NCBI RefSeq assembly: GCF_019457905.1
Contig: NZ_JAHZSV010000015.1
Coordinates: 1 to 64,000 of the forward strand
Reading direction: 5' to 3'
Source: Flagellimonas abyssi
Lineage (GTDB): Bacteria > Bacteroidota > Bacteroidia > Flavobacteriales > Flavobacteriaceae
Length of the DNA stretch: 64,000 nucleotides
The position numbers and the translations under genes are program-made. Positions 34,760 to 44,255 of this stretch are shown piece by piece. The notes below the pieces were generated by a model. It searched no databases. It was not told where the DNA came from and saw nothing but the letters and a program-made list of their open reading frames with translations. The first letter of the stretch is position 1; the number at the start of each line of letters is the position of its first letter.

Positions 34760-36562
34760 CTAACGTCTCAAGGAAAAATGACTTTGGATATGCTTGGCGA
34801 AAGTTCGGTTGCCATTATCATCCACATAGGATAATTTAAACCAATAATCCGTTGATGGCAATGGTTTACCCTGAAAGCTGCCATCCCATCCGGGGTCAAA
34901 CTCGTTCATTTGCTTGATGAGCTTACCATATCGGTCATAAATCGTAACAATAGGAGAGTTTAAGGTAGATAATCCCTCGATTTGCCAAGTCTCGTTCATT
35001 ACATCTCCATTGGGCGAAAAAATTGCCAAATACCCAACCACAACAATATCTTCTTCAACAATGCCGCATCCATACGGGTCTTGCATACGCACAGTATGAA
35101 CACCGGGAGGCACGCCCTCGAACACATTACTCACTTGAAAATCCCCGCCATCCATGCTATATTCGTACATACCATTGTTGTCCGTATTGATGGTTACCGT
35201 ATTGTTTACGCTCAAATCCTCGATGTCCACACTGGAAATTTGCGGCATCGTAGAAACTTCCACGAATACGGTACGGCTGGTTTCACAAAGAGTTCCGTTG
35301 GATTGATTGGTCACCGTTAACATATATTGACCGCTTTCGGAAACTGATATGGACGGTGTTTGTTCACCTGTACTCCATTGATAGGTATAATTTGGATTAG
35401 GATTTGTTTCCCCTATTTCCAGACTTCCAACCGACTCACAGATTACAGCTTGGTCCGAAAAACTTAGAATCGGAGTTTCAATAGCATTCAAAGTAAAGCT
35501 TTGGGATACATCATAACATTCTGGGTTCGCCAAAGAAGTAGTCCTAACAAATATGGTTTCGAGACCTCCAGTTGGAATATATTGTTTTTCCAAAGGGTGA
35601 TTGCCTGCATCAGCATCTGCTTGCGAACTATGGTAACTGACCACAAAATCATCAGGGTTCATGCCATTCAATGCCTCGGAATTTTTATCATTCAAGTTAA
35701 ATGCCATGTTAGCTTCTTGGCAAAAGGTTTCATCAGTTAACACACCTGTAACAGGCACTTCATTGAATCCCACCTGAACATCGCTCACTATATTTTCGGT
35801 AGATGTAGTGACAACCACTCGGTACTGTCCTGTACTTTGAACATCATAAGTAGCCGCATTAGCACCTGCTATCAGTTGGTATCCGCTTCCAGTATCATTA
35901 TACCACTCGTAATTAGTGGCTCCCGTAGTAGTAGCGTCCAACACAATATTATCACCTTCACAAGCAGCGATTGGTGGCCCAAGCAAATTGTTTATGATGG
36001 TGCAATCCAATGCACTATTGGGGTGGTCCACCCATATATTTCCTGTAAACTGAATGGAAAAACCAGAGTTGACATTACTAAAGTTATTGATAAAAAGGTA
36101 GTAGTCCTCACCAGCTTCAACTTGGAGCCAATCTTCATAATGAACAGAATCCAAATCGCCCGTAGGATCTTCCCCTACCCCGATAAAACTGGTGTTTTCA
36201 CTATTATCAAAAAAATTACAGCGCACAGGCTCACCCAGATTGCTGCAATCCGTTGCGCGATATAGGGCAAAATCCCAATCCTCGTCACTGCTGTGCCCAA
36301 TATTAAAACCTAACTGCCCCGCTTCGGCCGTTCTAAATCGATACCAAGCAGAATTGGATTCTATGGCCCCGGTGGTGGTCTGCTCCAAACATCCACTGGA
36401 AGCCGCTCCATTAAAATCATCAGTACCAAAACCATTGGTACCTCCATTAATAGGGGTGTTACTACAAATAGGAACCGCATCTACACAATCTTGTGCAACT
36501 TGGGCATTCGCAGCCTGACAAATCAATAGTAGAAATAAGGTCTTAAAAAAGGGTCTAAACAT
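34760..36562 (-). CDS. T9SS type B sorting-domain protein 2
   Basis: A 600-residue secreted protein with the same layout as its neighbour: signal peptide TLFLLLICQAANAQ, N-terminal domain (DCVDAVPICSNTPING; SNSAWYRFRTAEAGQLGFNI; WDFALYRATDCSNLG), then two or three Ig/PKD-like beta domains (YEWYNDTGSGYQLIAGANAA; YTYQWSTGEQTPSISVSESG), and the type B C-terminus (FSPNGDVMNETWQIEGLS; IYDRYGKLIKQ; GWDGSFQGKPLPSTDYWF). It differs mainly by about 120 extra residues in the middle. A cell-surface adhesin-like role is inferred. Confidence 0.88.
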   Translation of the reverse strand: MFRPFFKTLFLLLICQAANAQVAQDCVDAVPICSNTPINGGTNGFGTDDFNGAASSGCLEQTTTGAIESNSAWYRFRTAEAGQLGFNIGHSSDEDWDFALYRATDCSNLGEPVRCNFFDNSENTSFIGVGEDPTGDLDSVHYEDWLQVEAGEDYYLFINNFSNVNSGFSIQFTGNIWVDHPNSALDCTIINNLLGPPIAACEGDNIVLDATTTGATNYEWYNDTGSGYQLIAGANAATYDVQSTGQYRVVVTTSTENIVSDVQVGFNEVPVTGVLTDETFCQEANMAFNLNDKNSEALNGMNPDDFVVSYHSSQADADAGNHPLEKQYIPTGGLETIFVRTTSLANPECYDVSQSFTLNAIETPILSFSDQAVICESVGSLEIGETNPNPNYTYQWSTGEQTPSISVSESGQYMLTVTNQSNGTLCETSRTVFVEVSTMPQISSVDIEDLSVNNTVTINTDNNGMYEYSMDGGDFQVSNVFEGVPPGVHTVRMQDPYGCGIVEEDIVVVGYLAIFSPNGDVMNETWQIEGLSTLNSPIVTIYDRYGKLIKQMNEFDPGWDGSFQGKPLPSTDYWFKLSYVDDNGNRTFAKHIQSHFSLRR

Positions 36563-36668
36563 AAAAGACTGTACGTTTGGGCATTATAAAAGTACCGTGA
36601 CGTTAGGGTTAACAATAATTTATGTTGTCAAACGTCGGTTACCGGATGTTAAATCGGTCATTAATGTA

Positions 36669-36676
36669 TATCTTTG
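36669..36676 (+). promoter_or_regulatory. folE -7 box
   Basis: TATCTTTG is a perfect TAnnTTTG box, 19 nt before the folE ATG. The -33 position carries TTA instead of TTG, so only the -7 element is convincing. Confidence 0.5.
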
Positions 36677-36695
36677 CTCTCCTTAAGCAATAGCT

Positions 36696-37376
36696 ATGAA
36701 ACTAGAGCAGGCATTGGAAGAACAATATGAAGAAAGAGGAAACGACCACGTAGGTTCCTCATCGGACACCCCGTTAAGGGATGATGCTTTTGTATTGAGC
36801 GACGAAGAAAAAATCGAAAGAATACAGAAAAGCGTAAGAGAGATCATGCTGACCCTTGGCCTTGATTTGGATGACGACAGTTTGAAGGGAACACCCAAAC
36901 GAGTGGCCAAAATGTACGTTCAGGAAATTTTTGGCGGACTTCATCCGGACAGAAAACCAAAATCCTCAACTTTTGACAATAAGTACAAGTACGGTGAGAT
37001 GTTGGTCGAGAAAAACATTGTGGTATATTCTACTTGCGAACACCATTTGTTGCCCATCGTTGGCCGGGCACATATCGCCTACATTTCCAACGGAACAGTA
37101 GTTGGACTTTCCAAAATGAACCGCGTAGTGGATTATTACGCCAAACGTCCACAGGTTCAGGAACGAATGAACATCCAAATTGTAAAAGAACTTCAAAAAG
37201 TTTTGGGTACTGAAGATGTAGCTTGTGTTATCGATGCCAAGCACCTTTGTGTAAACTCTAGGGGAATTCGAGATATTGACAGTAGCACGGTGACCGCCGA
37301 ATACGGTGGAAAGTTTAAAGAAGAGGCCACCAGAAGAGAGTTTTTGGATTACATTAACTTGGACACCGAATTTTAA
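36696..37376 (+). CDS. folE: GTP cyclohydrolase I
   Basis: A 226-residue enzyme making 7,8-dihydroneopterin triphosphate from GTP, first step of folate/pterin synthesis. Zinc ligands Cys114 and His117 (CEHHLLP) and Cys185 (KHLCVNSRG) are present. An N-terminal extension of about 35 charged residues precedes the core. It is 15 bp upstream of cysS on the same strand, so the two are probably co-transcribed. Confidence 0.95.
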   Translation: MKLEQALEEQYEERGNDHVGSSSDTPLRDDAFVLSDEEKIERIQKSVREIMLTLGLDLDDDSLKGTPKRVAKMYVQEIFGGLHPDRKPKSSTFDNKYKYGEMLVEKNIVVYSTCEHHLLPIVGRAHIAYISNGTVVGLSKMNRVVDYYAKRPQVQERMNIQIVKELQKVLGTEDVACVIDAKHLCVNSRGIRDIDSSTVTAEYGGKFKEEATRREFLDYINLDTEF

Positions 37377-37391
37377 ACACCAACCATTTAA

Positions 37392-38873
37392 ATGCAACTT
37401 TATAAAGACCAAACCTTAAGAATCCATAATTCACTTACTGGAAAGAAAGACATATTCAAACCCATAAACGAAGGCCATGTGGGCATGTATGTTTGTGGAC
37501 CCACCGTTTACAGCAACGTTCACTTGGGCAACTGCCGAACCTTCATGTCCTTTGATATGATTTTCCGGTACTTCAAACACTTGGGATACAAGGTGCGCTA
37601 TGTTCGCAATATTACGGACGCGGGCCACTTGGAAAACGATGCGGACGAAGGCGAGGATAAAATTGCAAAAAAGGCAAAACTGGAGCAGATTGAACCAATG
37701 GAAGTCGTGCAACGCTACACGGTGGATTTCCACAATACCCTACAACAGTTCAATTTATTGCCCCCGAGCATTGAGCCCACGGCCACTGGTCACATTATAG
37801 AGCAGATTGAAATCATAAAGGAAATCCTTGAAAAAGGATTGGCCTACGAGGCCAACGGTTCGGTTTATTTTGATGTGATCAAGTTCAATGAGGACCATGA
37901 CTACGGCAAGTTGAGCGGAAGAAAGTTGGAGGACATGATTACCAATACCCGCGAGCTTACCGCACAGGACGAAAAAAGAAACCCTCAGGATTTTGCCCTT
38001 TGGAAAAAAGCGGAACCCCAACACATTATGCGCTGGCCATCCCCTTGGGGCGATGGTTTCCCGGGATGGCACTTGGAGTGCACCGCGATGAGCACCAAAT
38101 ATTTAGGCGAAACCTTTGATATTCACGGCGGAGGAATGGACCTTAAATTCCCTCACCACGAGTGTGAAATTGCGCAGGCAGAGGCCAGCACCGGAAAATC
38201 TCCCGTAAACTACTGGATGCATGCCAATATGTTGACCCTGAACGGTAAAAAAATGTCCAAATCCACGGACAACAATATTTATCCCTCAGAGATTTTTAGT
38301 GGGAACAATAATATTTTGAGTAAGCCCTACTCACCAGCTGTAGTTCGCTTTTTTATGATGCAGGCACACTACACCAGTATTTTGGACCTTAGTGATGAAG
38401 CCTTGCAAGCATCCGAAAAAGGATATGGCCGTTTAATGGATGCCCTCGACAGCATTGATAAATTAAAAATAGGTGAAAAGTCAGATTTTGATGTAGCCGC
38501 ATGGAAGCAGAAATGCTACGATGCCATGAACGACGACTTCAACACCCCTATTTTAATAGCACAATTGTTCGAGGCCGTAAAGCACATCAACTTAATTAAA
38601 GAGGATAAGGAAACCATTTCAGCTGAGGACAAAGATTTTATGGCGAGTTCGTTCAAAGCCTTTGTTTACGATGTACTTGGTATTGAAAATCAATCCATGG
38701 GCAAAGATGATTCCAACACACTCAACGGAGTGATGGACTTGTTAATTGACATTAGGAATGAGGCGCGTGCCAAAAAAGACTTTGCCACTTCTGATAAAAT
38801 CAGAAATCAATTGGTGGAACTCGGTATCCAGATTAAGGATGGCAAGGACGGTACAACCTTTAGCGTAAACTAG
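37392..38873 (+). CDS. cysS: Cysteinyl-tRNA synthetase
   Basis: A 493-residue class I synthetase. Zinc and active-site Cys35 in CGPTVYS, the HIGH-like VHLGN (43-47), [29 protein letters not shown] and KMSKS (287-291) are all visible. The C-terminal DALR-type helical domain ends near residue 493. Its stop overlaps by 4 bp the stop of the convergent AraC regulator. Confidence 0.96.
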   Translation: MQLYKDQTLRIHNSLTGKKDIFKPINEGHVGMYVCGPTVYSNVHLGNCRTFMSFDMIFRYFKHLGYKVRYVRNITDAGHLENDADEGEDKIAKKAKLEQIEPMEVVQRYTVDFHNTLQQFNLLPPSIEPTATGHIIEQIEIIKEILEKGLAYEANGSVYFDVIKFNEDHDYGKLSGRKLEDMITNTRELTAQDEKRNPQDFALWKKAEPQHIMRWPSPWGDGFPGWHLECTAMSTKYLGETFDIHGGGMDLKFPHHECEIAQAEASTGKSPVNYWMHANMLTLNGKKMSKSTDNNIYPSEIFSGNNNILSKPYSPAVVRFFMMQAHYTSILDLSDEALQASEKGYGRLMDALDSIDKLKIGEKSDFDVAAWKQKCYDAMNDDFNTPILIAQLFEAVKHINLIKEDKETISAEDKDFMASSFKAFVYDVLGIENQSMGKDDSNTLNGVMDLLIDIRNEARAKKDFATSDKIRNQLVELGIQIKDGKDGTTFSVN

Positions 38874-39778
38874 TGTTTTATAAATTTTGATTGGTATTCA
38901 CCTGGTGAAACATGGATTTTTCGCTTAAAAAGTCGATTGAAATAAGAACGGTTCTCAAACCCACATTCCATATAAACTTCCTTTATTTTCCTATCAGGAT
39001 TTTTTAAGAGATTGATAGCCATCTTAATACGCTCGCTATTGATGTAATCAATCGGTGTAACGCCCAGTTCGTCTTTAAAAGTTTTATGGAAATGAGACTC
39101 GCTCATGTATGCTTTTTTACTTAACTCGCCGACCGTTAAAGGCTCGTGCAGGTGCTGAGAGATATATTCGATTACATAGACCAATCGGTTGTTGGAACTT
39201 ATTTTAGAAGCATTCTGTGTATATTTTTCTCGGGTATTCCCCTGCAAGATTCTAATTATCAGCTCTTGGAGCATATTATCCACAAAAAAATCCTTGGAAG
39301 GGTGATTCTCCGTGAACAGATATAATAATCGTTGAATTATTCCATAAATACTGGCATCGTTGGTAAAGTGGTAATTGTAATCCATCAAGGCCCATTCCGA
39401 ACCATCGTGCTTGGGCATGGATTCGTTCATCAAATTGATGACCTTATTTATTTTTTCATCGGAAATGGCCATGGCCAAACAACGTGTCGGATTCTCTTCG
39501 TTCGCTTCGGGAAAATCGATACACATAACTTCATTGGAAGGAAGTATCAAAGATTCACCAGGTAGAAAATTGAAAGATTTTTTGTCTCTAAGATGCATTA
39601 CCTTTTTTCCTATTAACATGGAAGCAAGTACAGGTTGGTCAAATTGTAGCAAAACCTTCTCCGCCTGCAAATGGGTCTCGAACACATGCATCGAAGCATT
39701 GTTCAATGTATATGAGGTTTGATTCTCGACCAAATGCTCAAGCTTTCGTTCCTTAAAAAATTGATCTGGCAACCGCAT
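38870..39778 (-). CDS. AraC-family transcriptional regulator
   Basis: A 302-residue soluble regulator. The N-terminal 190 residues form a sensor domain of the AraC_N type ([39 protein letters not shown]). The C-terminal 100 residues carry two helix-turn-helices ([39 protein letters not shown]). It is divergent from the aldehyde dehydrogenase/DUF779 pair with 206 bp between, the usual layout for a regulator of that pair; the inducer is probably an aldehyde or alcohol. Confidence 0.88.
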   Translation of the reverse strand: MRLPDQFFKERKLEHLVENQTSYTLNNASMHVFETHLQAEKVLLQFDQPVLASMLIGKKVMHLRDKKSFNFLPGESLILPSNEVMCIDFPEANEENPTRCLAMAISDEKINKVINLMNESMPKHDGSEWALMDYNYHFTNDASIYGIIQRLLYLFTENHPSKDFFVDNMLQELIIRILQGNTREKYTQNASKISSNNRLVYVIEYISQHLHEPLTVGELSKKAYMSESHFHKTFKDELGVTPIDYINSERIKMAINLLKNPDRKIKEVYMECGFENRSYFNRLFKRKIHVSPGEYQSKFIKH

Positions 39779-39984
39779 ATCAATACCTACTTAATATATT
39801 ATCTAAATACTTATTAAATATAAAAAATATGATGTGATATTTTGTTAAAAACATAAAAACAAAGAGGATTGGTCATGTCATTAATAGAATACGTCAGATA
39901 TACAGAGTTCAAAATCAATACTTTTAGAATCAGTCACTTGCCAAAAGTGAGAAAGAACATAAAATTAACTTTAACAACAGTATT

Positions 39985-41508
39985 ATGAGCAATGTACAAA
40001 CTACTGAACGCGATGTTTTGGAAAAACCAAAGTTCAAAGATCAGTATGAAAATTTTATCGGTGGCAAATGGACCCCACCGACCAAAGGAGAATATTTTGA
40101 CAATATTTCCCCTGTTGATGGGAATGCGTTTACTAAAATTGCACGTTCCACTGCGGAAGATGTGGACAAGGCAATAGACGCCGCTTGGGCCGCTGCCCCA
40201 GAATGGAACAATTCATCCGCAACATACCGCAGCAACTTGCTGTTGAAGATTGCCGATGTAATGGAAAAAAATCTTGAAGTATTGGCCCGTGCAGAAACAT
40301 GGGACAACGGTAAAGCCTTAAGAGAGACCAGAGCGGCCGACATGCCGTTGGCCGTGGACCACTTTAGATACTTTGCAGGTGTAATCCGTGCGGAAGAAGG
40401 TTCGGTAAGTGAATTGGACAGCAACACCGTATCCATGAACATTATGGAACCCCTTGGTGTAGTCGGACAGATCATACCTTGGAACTTCCCCATCCTGATG
40501 GCCGCCTGGAAATTGGCTCCCGCCTTGGCCGCAGGAAACTGTGTCGTTCTAAAACCTGCGGAACAGACACCTGTAGGCATATTAATACTGATGGAGCTGA
40601 TAGAAGACATCCTTCCGGCCGGTGTACTCAACATCATCAACGGATTTGGTATTGAAGCTGGAAAACCTTTGGCATCGAGTTCTAGAATCAAAAAAATCGC
40701 CTTTACCGGAGAGACCACAACGGGTCAATTGATTATGCAATATGCATCAAAAAACATCATACCCGTTACTTTGGAATTGGGCGGTAAATCCCCCAATGTT
40801 TTCTTTGAAAGCATTATGGATGCCGATGACGAATTCTTCGACAAATGTTTGGAAGGTGCCGTTATGTTTGCATTGAACCAAGGCGAAGTCTGTACTTGTC
40901 CATCAAGGATTTTGGTACAAGAAAGCATTTATGATAAATTCATCGAACGTGTGGTGGAGCGAACCAAAGCCATCAAACTGGGCCACCCATTAGATCCAGA
41001 CACCATGATGGGCGCGCAGGCCTCCAACGACCAGTTTGAAAAAATCATGAACTACATCCAAATCGGTAAAGAAGAAGGGTGTGAAGTGTTGGCCGGTGGT
41101 GAAGCCGCTTATAACGAAGGCTTGGAAGGCGGATATTACATACAGCCCACTATTTTAAAGGGAAACAACAAAATGCGCGTGTTCCAAGAAGAAATTTTTG
41201 GACCTGTAGTCTGTGTAACCACCTTTAAAGATGAAGCAGAAGCATTGGAAATCGCAAACGATACCCTGTACGGACTGGGCGCCGGAGTTTGGACACGCGA
41301 TATGCACCAAGCCTACAAAATCTCCCGTCAGATACAAGCCGGTAGGGTTTGGGTAAATTGCTACCATAATTATCCAGCACACGCACCGTTCGGAGGATAC
41401 AAAAAGTCGGGTATCGGTAGAGAAAATCATAAAATGATGCTCAGCCATTACACCCAGACCAAGAATATGCTGATTTCCTACGATAAGAACAAATTGGGCT
41501 TTTTCTAG
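39985..41508 (+). CDS. NAD-dependent aldehyde dehydrogenase, ExaC/AldB-like
   Basis: A 507-residue full-length enzyme oxidising aldehydes to acids. [18 protein letters not shown] (substrate and cofactor channel), general base Glu264 in LELGGKSPN and the catalytic Cys303 in NQGEVCTC are present. The sequence style, with the [11 protein letters not shown] block and a DUF779 partner 1 bp downstream, fits the ExaC/AldB group that handles acetaldehyde and related compounds. Exact substrate is inferred. Confidence 0.92.
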   Translation: MSNVQTTERDVLEKPKFKDQYENFIGGKWTPPTKGEYFDNISPVDGNAFTKIARSTAEDVDKAIDAAWAAAPEWNNSSATYRSNLLLKIADVMEKNLEVLARAETWDNGKALRETRAADMPLAVDHFRYFAGVIRAEEGSVSELDSNTVSMNIMEPLGVVGQIIPWNFPILMAAWKLAPALAAGNCVVLKPAEQTPVGILILMELIEDILPAGVLNIINGFGIEAGKPLASSSRIKKIAFTGETTTGQLIMQYASKNIIPVTLELGGKSPNVFFESIMDADDEFFDKCLEGAVMFALNQGEVCTCPSRILVQESIYDKFIERVVERTKAIKLGHPLDPDTMMGAQASNDQFEKIMNYIQIGKEEGCEVLAGGEAAYNEGLEGGYYIQPTILKGNNKMRVFQEEIFGPVVCVTTFKDEAEALEIANDTLYGLGAGVWTRDMHQAYKISRQIQAGRVWVNCYHNYPAHAPFGGYKKSGIGRENHKMMLSHYTQTKNMLISYDKNKLGFF

Positions 41509-41509
41509 G

Positions 41510-41896
41510 ATGGAGAATTTGATAAAACGCGTGTTGGTTTCGGACAACGCCATAAAAATCATAGACCAGTTAAGGGAGCGCCATGGCGAACTCATGTTCC
41601 ACCAGAGCGGAGGCTGCTGTGACGGCTCCTCCCCCATGTGTTTTCCAAAAGGCGAGTTGATGCTCAACGAAAATGATGTAAAATTGGGCACCCTCCATGG
41701 ATGTGATTTTTTTATGAGCAAGGACCAGTTCGAGTACTGGAAGCAAACACAGCTTACGGTCGATGTGACTACGGGACGTGGTGCCAGTTTTAGTCTGGAA
41801 ATTCCGCTGGGACTCCGTTTTGTCATCAAATCGCGCATGTACACGGATGAGGAACGGGAACATCTTGAACCCGTTCAATCTGCTGAAGAAGTATAA
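41510..41896 (+). CDS. DUF779 protein
   Basis: A 128-residue protein of the DUF779 family. The block HQSGGCCDGSSPMCFP (about 26-41) has three close cysteines and may bind metal. DUF779 genes are regularly next to aldehyde dehydrogenase genes of the ExaC type; here the ATG is 1 bp after the dehydrogenase stop. The role is unknown; a maturation or quality-control factor for the dehydrogenase is a reasonable guess. Confidence 0.9.
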   Translation: MENLIKRVLVSDNAIKIIDQLRERHGELMFHQSGGCCDGSSPMCFPKGELMLNENDVKLGTLHGCDFFMSKDQFEYWKQTQLTVDVTTGRGASFSLEIPLGLRFVIKSRMYTDEEREHLEPVQSAEEV

Positions 41897-41900
41897 TCCA

Positions 41901-41925
41901 AGCCCCGACTTTGTCGGGGCTTTTT
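41901..41925 (+). terminator. Terminator after the DUF779 gene
   Basis: AGCCCCGAC, loop TTT, GTCGGGGCT then TTTTG: a perfect stem with a short T tract. Confidence 0.85.
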
Positions 41926-41959
41926 GTTACCTTGCCCCTATCCTACACTTGAGGTTCAC

Positions 41960-42181
41960 ATGAAGAAAATTTTGATAGCGCCATTTGTACTGTTGGTACG
42001 GTTTTACCAACTCTTTATCTCCCCCATGCTTCCCGCAACATGCCGCTATTCACCAACTTGTTCGCAATACACGTTGGAAGCCCTAAAAAAGCATGGGCTG
42101 TTCAAAGGAGGATGGTTGTCCCTTAAGCGAATTGTCAGTTGCAATCCTTGGGGTGGAAGCGGTTACGACCCTGTACCCTGA
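41960..42181 (+). CDS. yidD: YidD, membrane protein insertion factor
   Basis: A 73-residue protein from the ATG at 41960; the frame opens at 41924 but the extra codons lie in the preceding terminator. The family block [23 protein letters not shown] with its Cys pair, preceded by [11 protein letters not shown], and the end [12 protein letters not shown] are unmistakable. YidD assists YidC insertase and is membrane-associated through its N-terminal amphipathic helix. It is 66 bp before lgt. Confidence 0.93.
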   Translation: MKKILIAPFVLLVRFYQLFISPMLPATCRYSPTCSQYTLEALKKHGLFKGGWLSLKRIVSCNPWGGSGYDPVP

Positions 42182-42247
42182 AAAATTGCACTTTAATTAA
42201 CCCGTGCAACCATTCAAAGTAGTTATATTAGTCCAAAATTTAGATAA

Positions 42248-43210
42248 ATGTATTTTCTCGGATTTGATTGGAACCCCGAAGGAACCCTGTTTAAATTGGG
42301 TTTCATACAGATAAAATATTATAATTTATTGTGGATTGCCGCCTTTGTTCTAGGCTGGTTCATTATGAAGAAAATCTTCCTGAACGAAAAGAAATCCATG
42401 GAGAAACTGGATTCCCTTTTTATTTACACCGTGGTATCGATAATGCTCGGAGCACGTTTGGGGCACGTTTTCTTTTACGATTGGGACTACTACAAGGACC
42501 ATTTAGCGGAAATCCTGCTACCCATACGAGAAAGTGCGAACAGCAACCTTTTTGGTATCATAAACGGGTATGAGTTTACTGGATTTACCGGTTTGGCAAG
42601 TCACGGTGCCACTATTGCCGCCATTATTGGAATATGGCTGTACACCCGTAAATGGAAAGACATTAAAATGCTTTGGTTATTGGACCGGTTGGTGATACCA
42701 TCCGCCATTGGTGCTGCATTTGTTAGGTTCGGTAATTTTTTCAATTCCGAAATCAATGGAAAAGTAGTCGACAAGTCCTATTTTTTAGCGACACGATTTA
42801 TCCGTGATTCGGATGATATGCCAGCGTATCAGGCCATGGCCTTGACCAAGGAGCAAACTCCTAATGCTGCCTATAAAGCCATTCAGCACAATCCGGAATT
42901 CTCCGAAGTGCTACAATCCATTCCTTTCCGTCATCCCGCACAATTGTATGAAGGATTTTGCTACGTTTTGGTATTCATCACACTTTACCTTCTTTACTGG
43001 AAAACAGATTGGAAAAACAAACCAGGCTTCCTTTTTGGATTGTTTATGGTACTGTTGTTCGTGGTACGTTTCTTCGTGGAATTTTACAAAAAGAGTCAAG
43101 GTGGATTCGAAGATACATTAGGGATGCTCTCCACAGGACAATGGCTTAGTATACCCATGATTTTAATAGGGGTGTATTTTATGGTAAAACCAGAACCTGT
43201 AGAACTATAA
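42248..43210 (+). CDS. lgt: Prolipoprotein diacylglyceryl transferase
   Basis: A 320-residue membrane enzyme that attaches diacylglycerol to the lipobox Cys of prolipoproteins. Seven helices are visible. Conserved blocks: MLGARLGHVFFYDWDYY, FTGLASHGATIAAIIG with the essential His, RFGNFFNSEINGK (Lgt signature) and FRHPAQLYEG. It is about 25-40 residues longer than E. coli Lgt because of an insert after NGKVVDKSY. It is followed 4 bp later by the DUF192 gene. Confidence 0.95.
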   Translation: MYFLGFDWNPEGTLFKLGFIQIKYYNLLWIAAFVLGWFIMKKIFLNEKKSMEKLDSLFIYTVVSIMLGARLGHVFFYDWDYYKDHLAEILLPIRESANSNLFGIINGYEFTGFTGLASHGATIAAIIGIWLYTRKWKDIKMLWLLDRLVIPSAIGAAFVRFGNFFNSEINGKVVDKSYFLATRFIRDSDDMPAYQAMALTKEQTPNAAYKAIQHNPEFSEVLQSIPFRHPAQLYEGFCYVLVFITLYLLYWKTDWKNKPGFLFGLFMVLLFVVRFFVEFYKKSQGGFEDTLGMLSTGQWLSIPMILIGVYFMVKPEPVEL

Positions 43211-43214
43211 CAGT

Positions 43215-43700
43215 ATGGGAAAAATCGGAAAAATAGCGCTCTTGGTCTTTGTCATTGTTTCCGCATCGTGCAAATCGGAGCCTAAACAATCCATCAAAAC
43301 GGAAAATGTATCCTTCACCAAAGAAGGTGAGCTTAACATCCTATCATCGGAAACAGACTCCATTAAAGCCAATTTTGATATAGAGATTGCAGAAACGGAG
43401 TACGAGACCCTCACAGGGCTCATGTATAGAAAGTCCATGCAGCAAGACCGAGGAATGTTGTTTATTCAACCAGAAGAAGCTGAGCAGAATTTTTATATGA
43501 AGAACACCGAAATCCCTCTGGATATTATTTATATCAACTCTGGAATGAAAGTCGTTAGCTTCCAAAAAAATGCAAAACCTTTGGATGAGAGCAGCCTGCC
43601 TTCAAGAGCTCCTGCAAAATATGTATTGGAAATAAATGCGGGACTTTCCGACCAATTGGGGTTGCAAGTAGGCGATAGCATTTCCTTTTCCCGCAATTAA
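43215..43700 (+). CDS. DUF192 lipoprotein
   Basis: A 161-residue predicted lipoprotein (signal ALLVFVIVSASC, Cys at about 19). The DUF192 fold follows: FDIEIAETEYETLTGLMYRKSMQQDRGMLF (shown in family form, here within about 55-85), FYMKNTEIPLDIIYIN and the end YVLEINAGLSDQLGLQVGDSI. The family is small, beta-rich and of unknown activity. Its stop is adjacent to the start of the acetyltransferase gene. Confidence 0.88.
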   Translation: MGKIGKIALLVFVIVSASCKSEPKQSIKTENVSFTKEGELNILSSETDSIKANFDIEIAETEYETLTGLMYRKSMQQDRGMLFIQPEEAEQNFYMKNTEIPLDIIYINSGMKVVSFQKNAKPLDESSLPSRAPAKYVLEINAGLSDQLGLQVGDSISFSRN

Positions 43701-44225
43701 ATGTCGAAATACCTTTTAGAAAACCAAACCTCGGAAAGGCTGATTTTTCGTAAGCTGAAAGAATCGGACTTTGAGGAATGGTTGCCCTTTTATCACAATC
43801 CAAAATCCACCCAATATTGGGAAGGTCTTCCTGCCGACCCTATTGAAGCCTGTACATCTCAATTTGACAGGGTTTTTGAACGCTACGAAAATGACTTGGG
43901 CGGCATGAACGCTCTTATTTCAAAAGAAACAGGTGAACTGGTCGGGATTTGCGGTTTGCTTGTCCAGATGGTGGATAATATCGAGGAACTGGAGATTGGA
44001 TACTCAATTCTACCTAAATTTTGGTTACAAGGCTATGCTTTTGAAGCTGCACAAAAATGTAAGGAGTTTGCTTTCGAAAACAGTATCTCGGATTCTTTGA
44101 TTTCCATTATCCATGTGGACAACGTACCTTCTCAAAAAGTGGCTCAAAAAAACGGTATGTTTTTGGACAAAACCACTACGTACAAGAATAATCCGGTCCA
44201 TATTTTTCGGGTAAAGCGAGGATAA
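43701..44225 (+). CDS. GNAT-family N-acetyltransferase, RimJ/RimL-like
   Basis: A 174-residue acetyltransferase. SERLIFRKLKESDFEEWLPF at the start, the CoA-binding region around SILPKFWLQGYAFEAAQKC (the usual Q/R-x-x-G-x-G/A loop is changed to WLQGYAFEA), and VDNVPSQKVAQKNGM fit the RimJ/RimL group. The acceptor is unknown. It begins directly after the DUF192 stop codon. Confidence 0.85.
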   Translation: MSKYLLENQTSERLIFRKLKESDFEEWLPFYHNPKSTQYWEGLPADPIEACTSQFDRVFERYENDLGGMNALISKETGELVGICGLLVQMVDNIEELEIGYSILPKFWLQGYAFEAAQKCKEFAFENSISDSLISIIHVDNVPSQKVAQKNGMFLDKTTTYKNNPVHIFRVKRG

Positions 44226-44255
44226 TCGTAATTTTAAGGCCTTACGTTATTCTCC

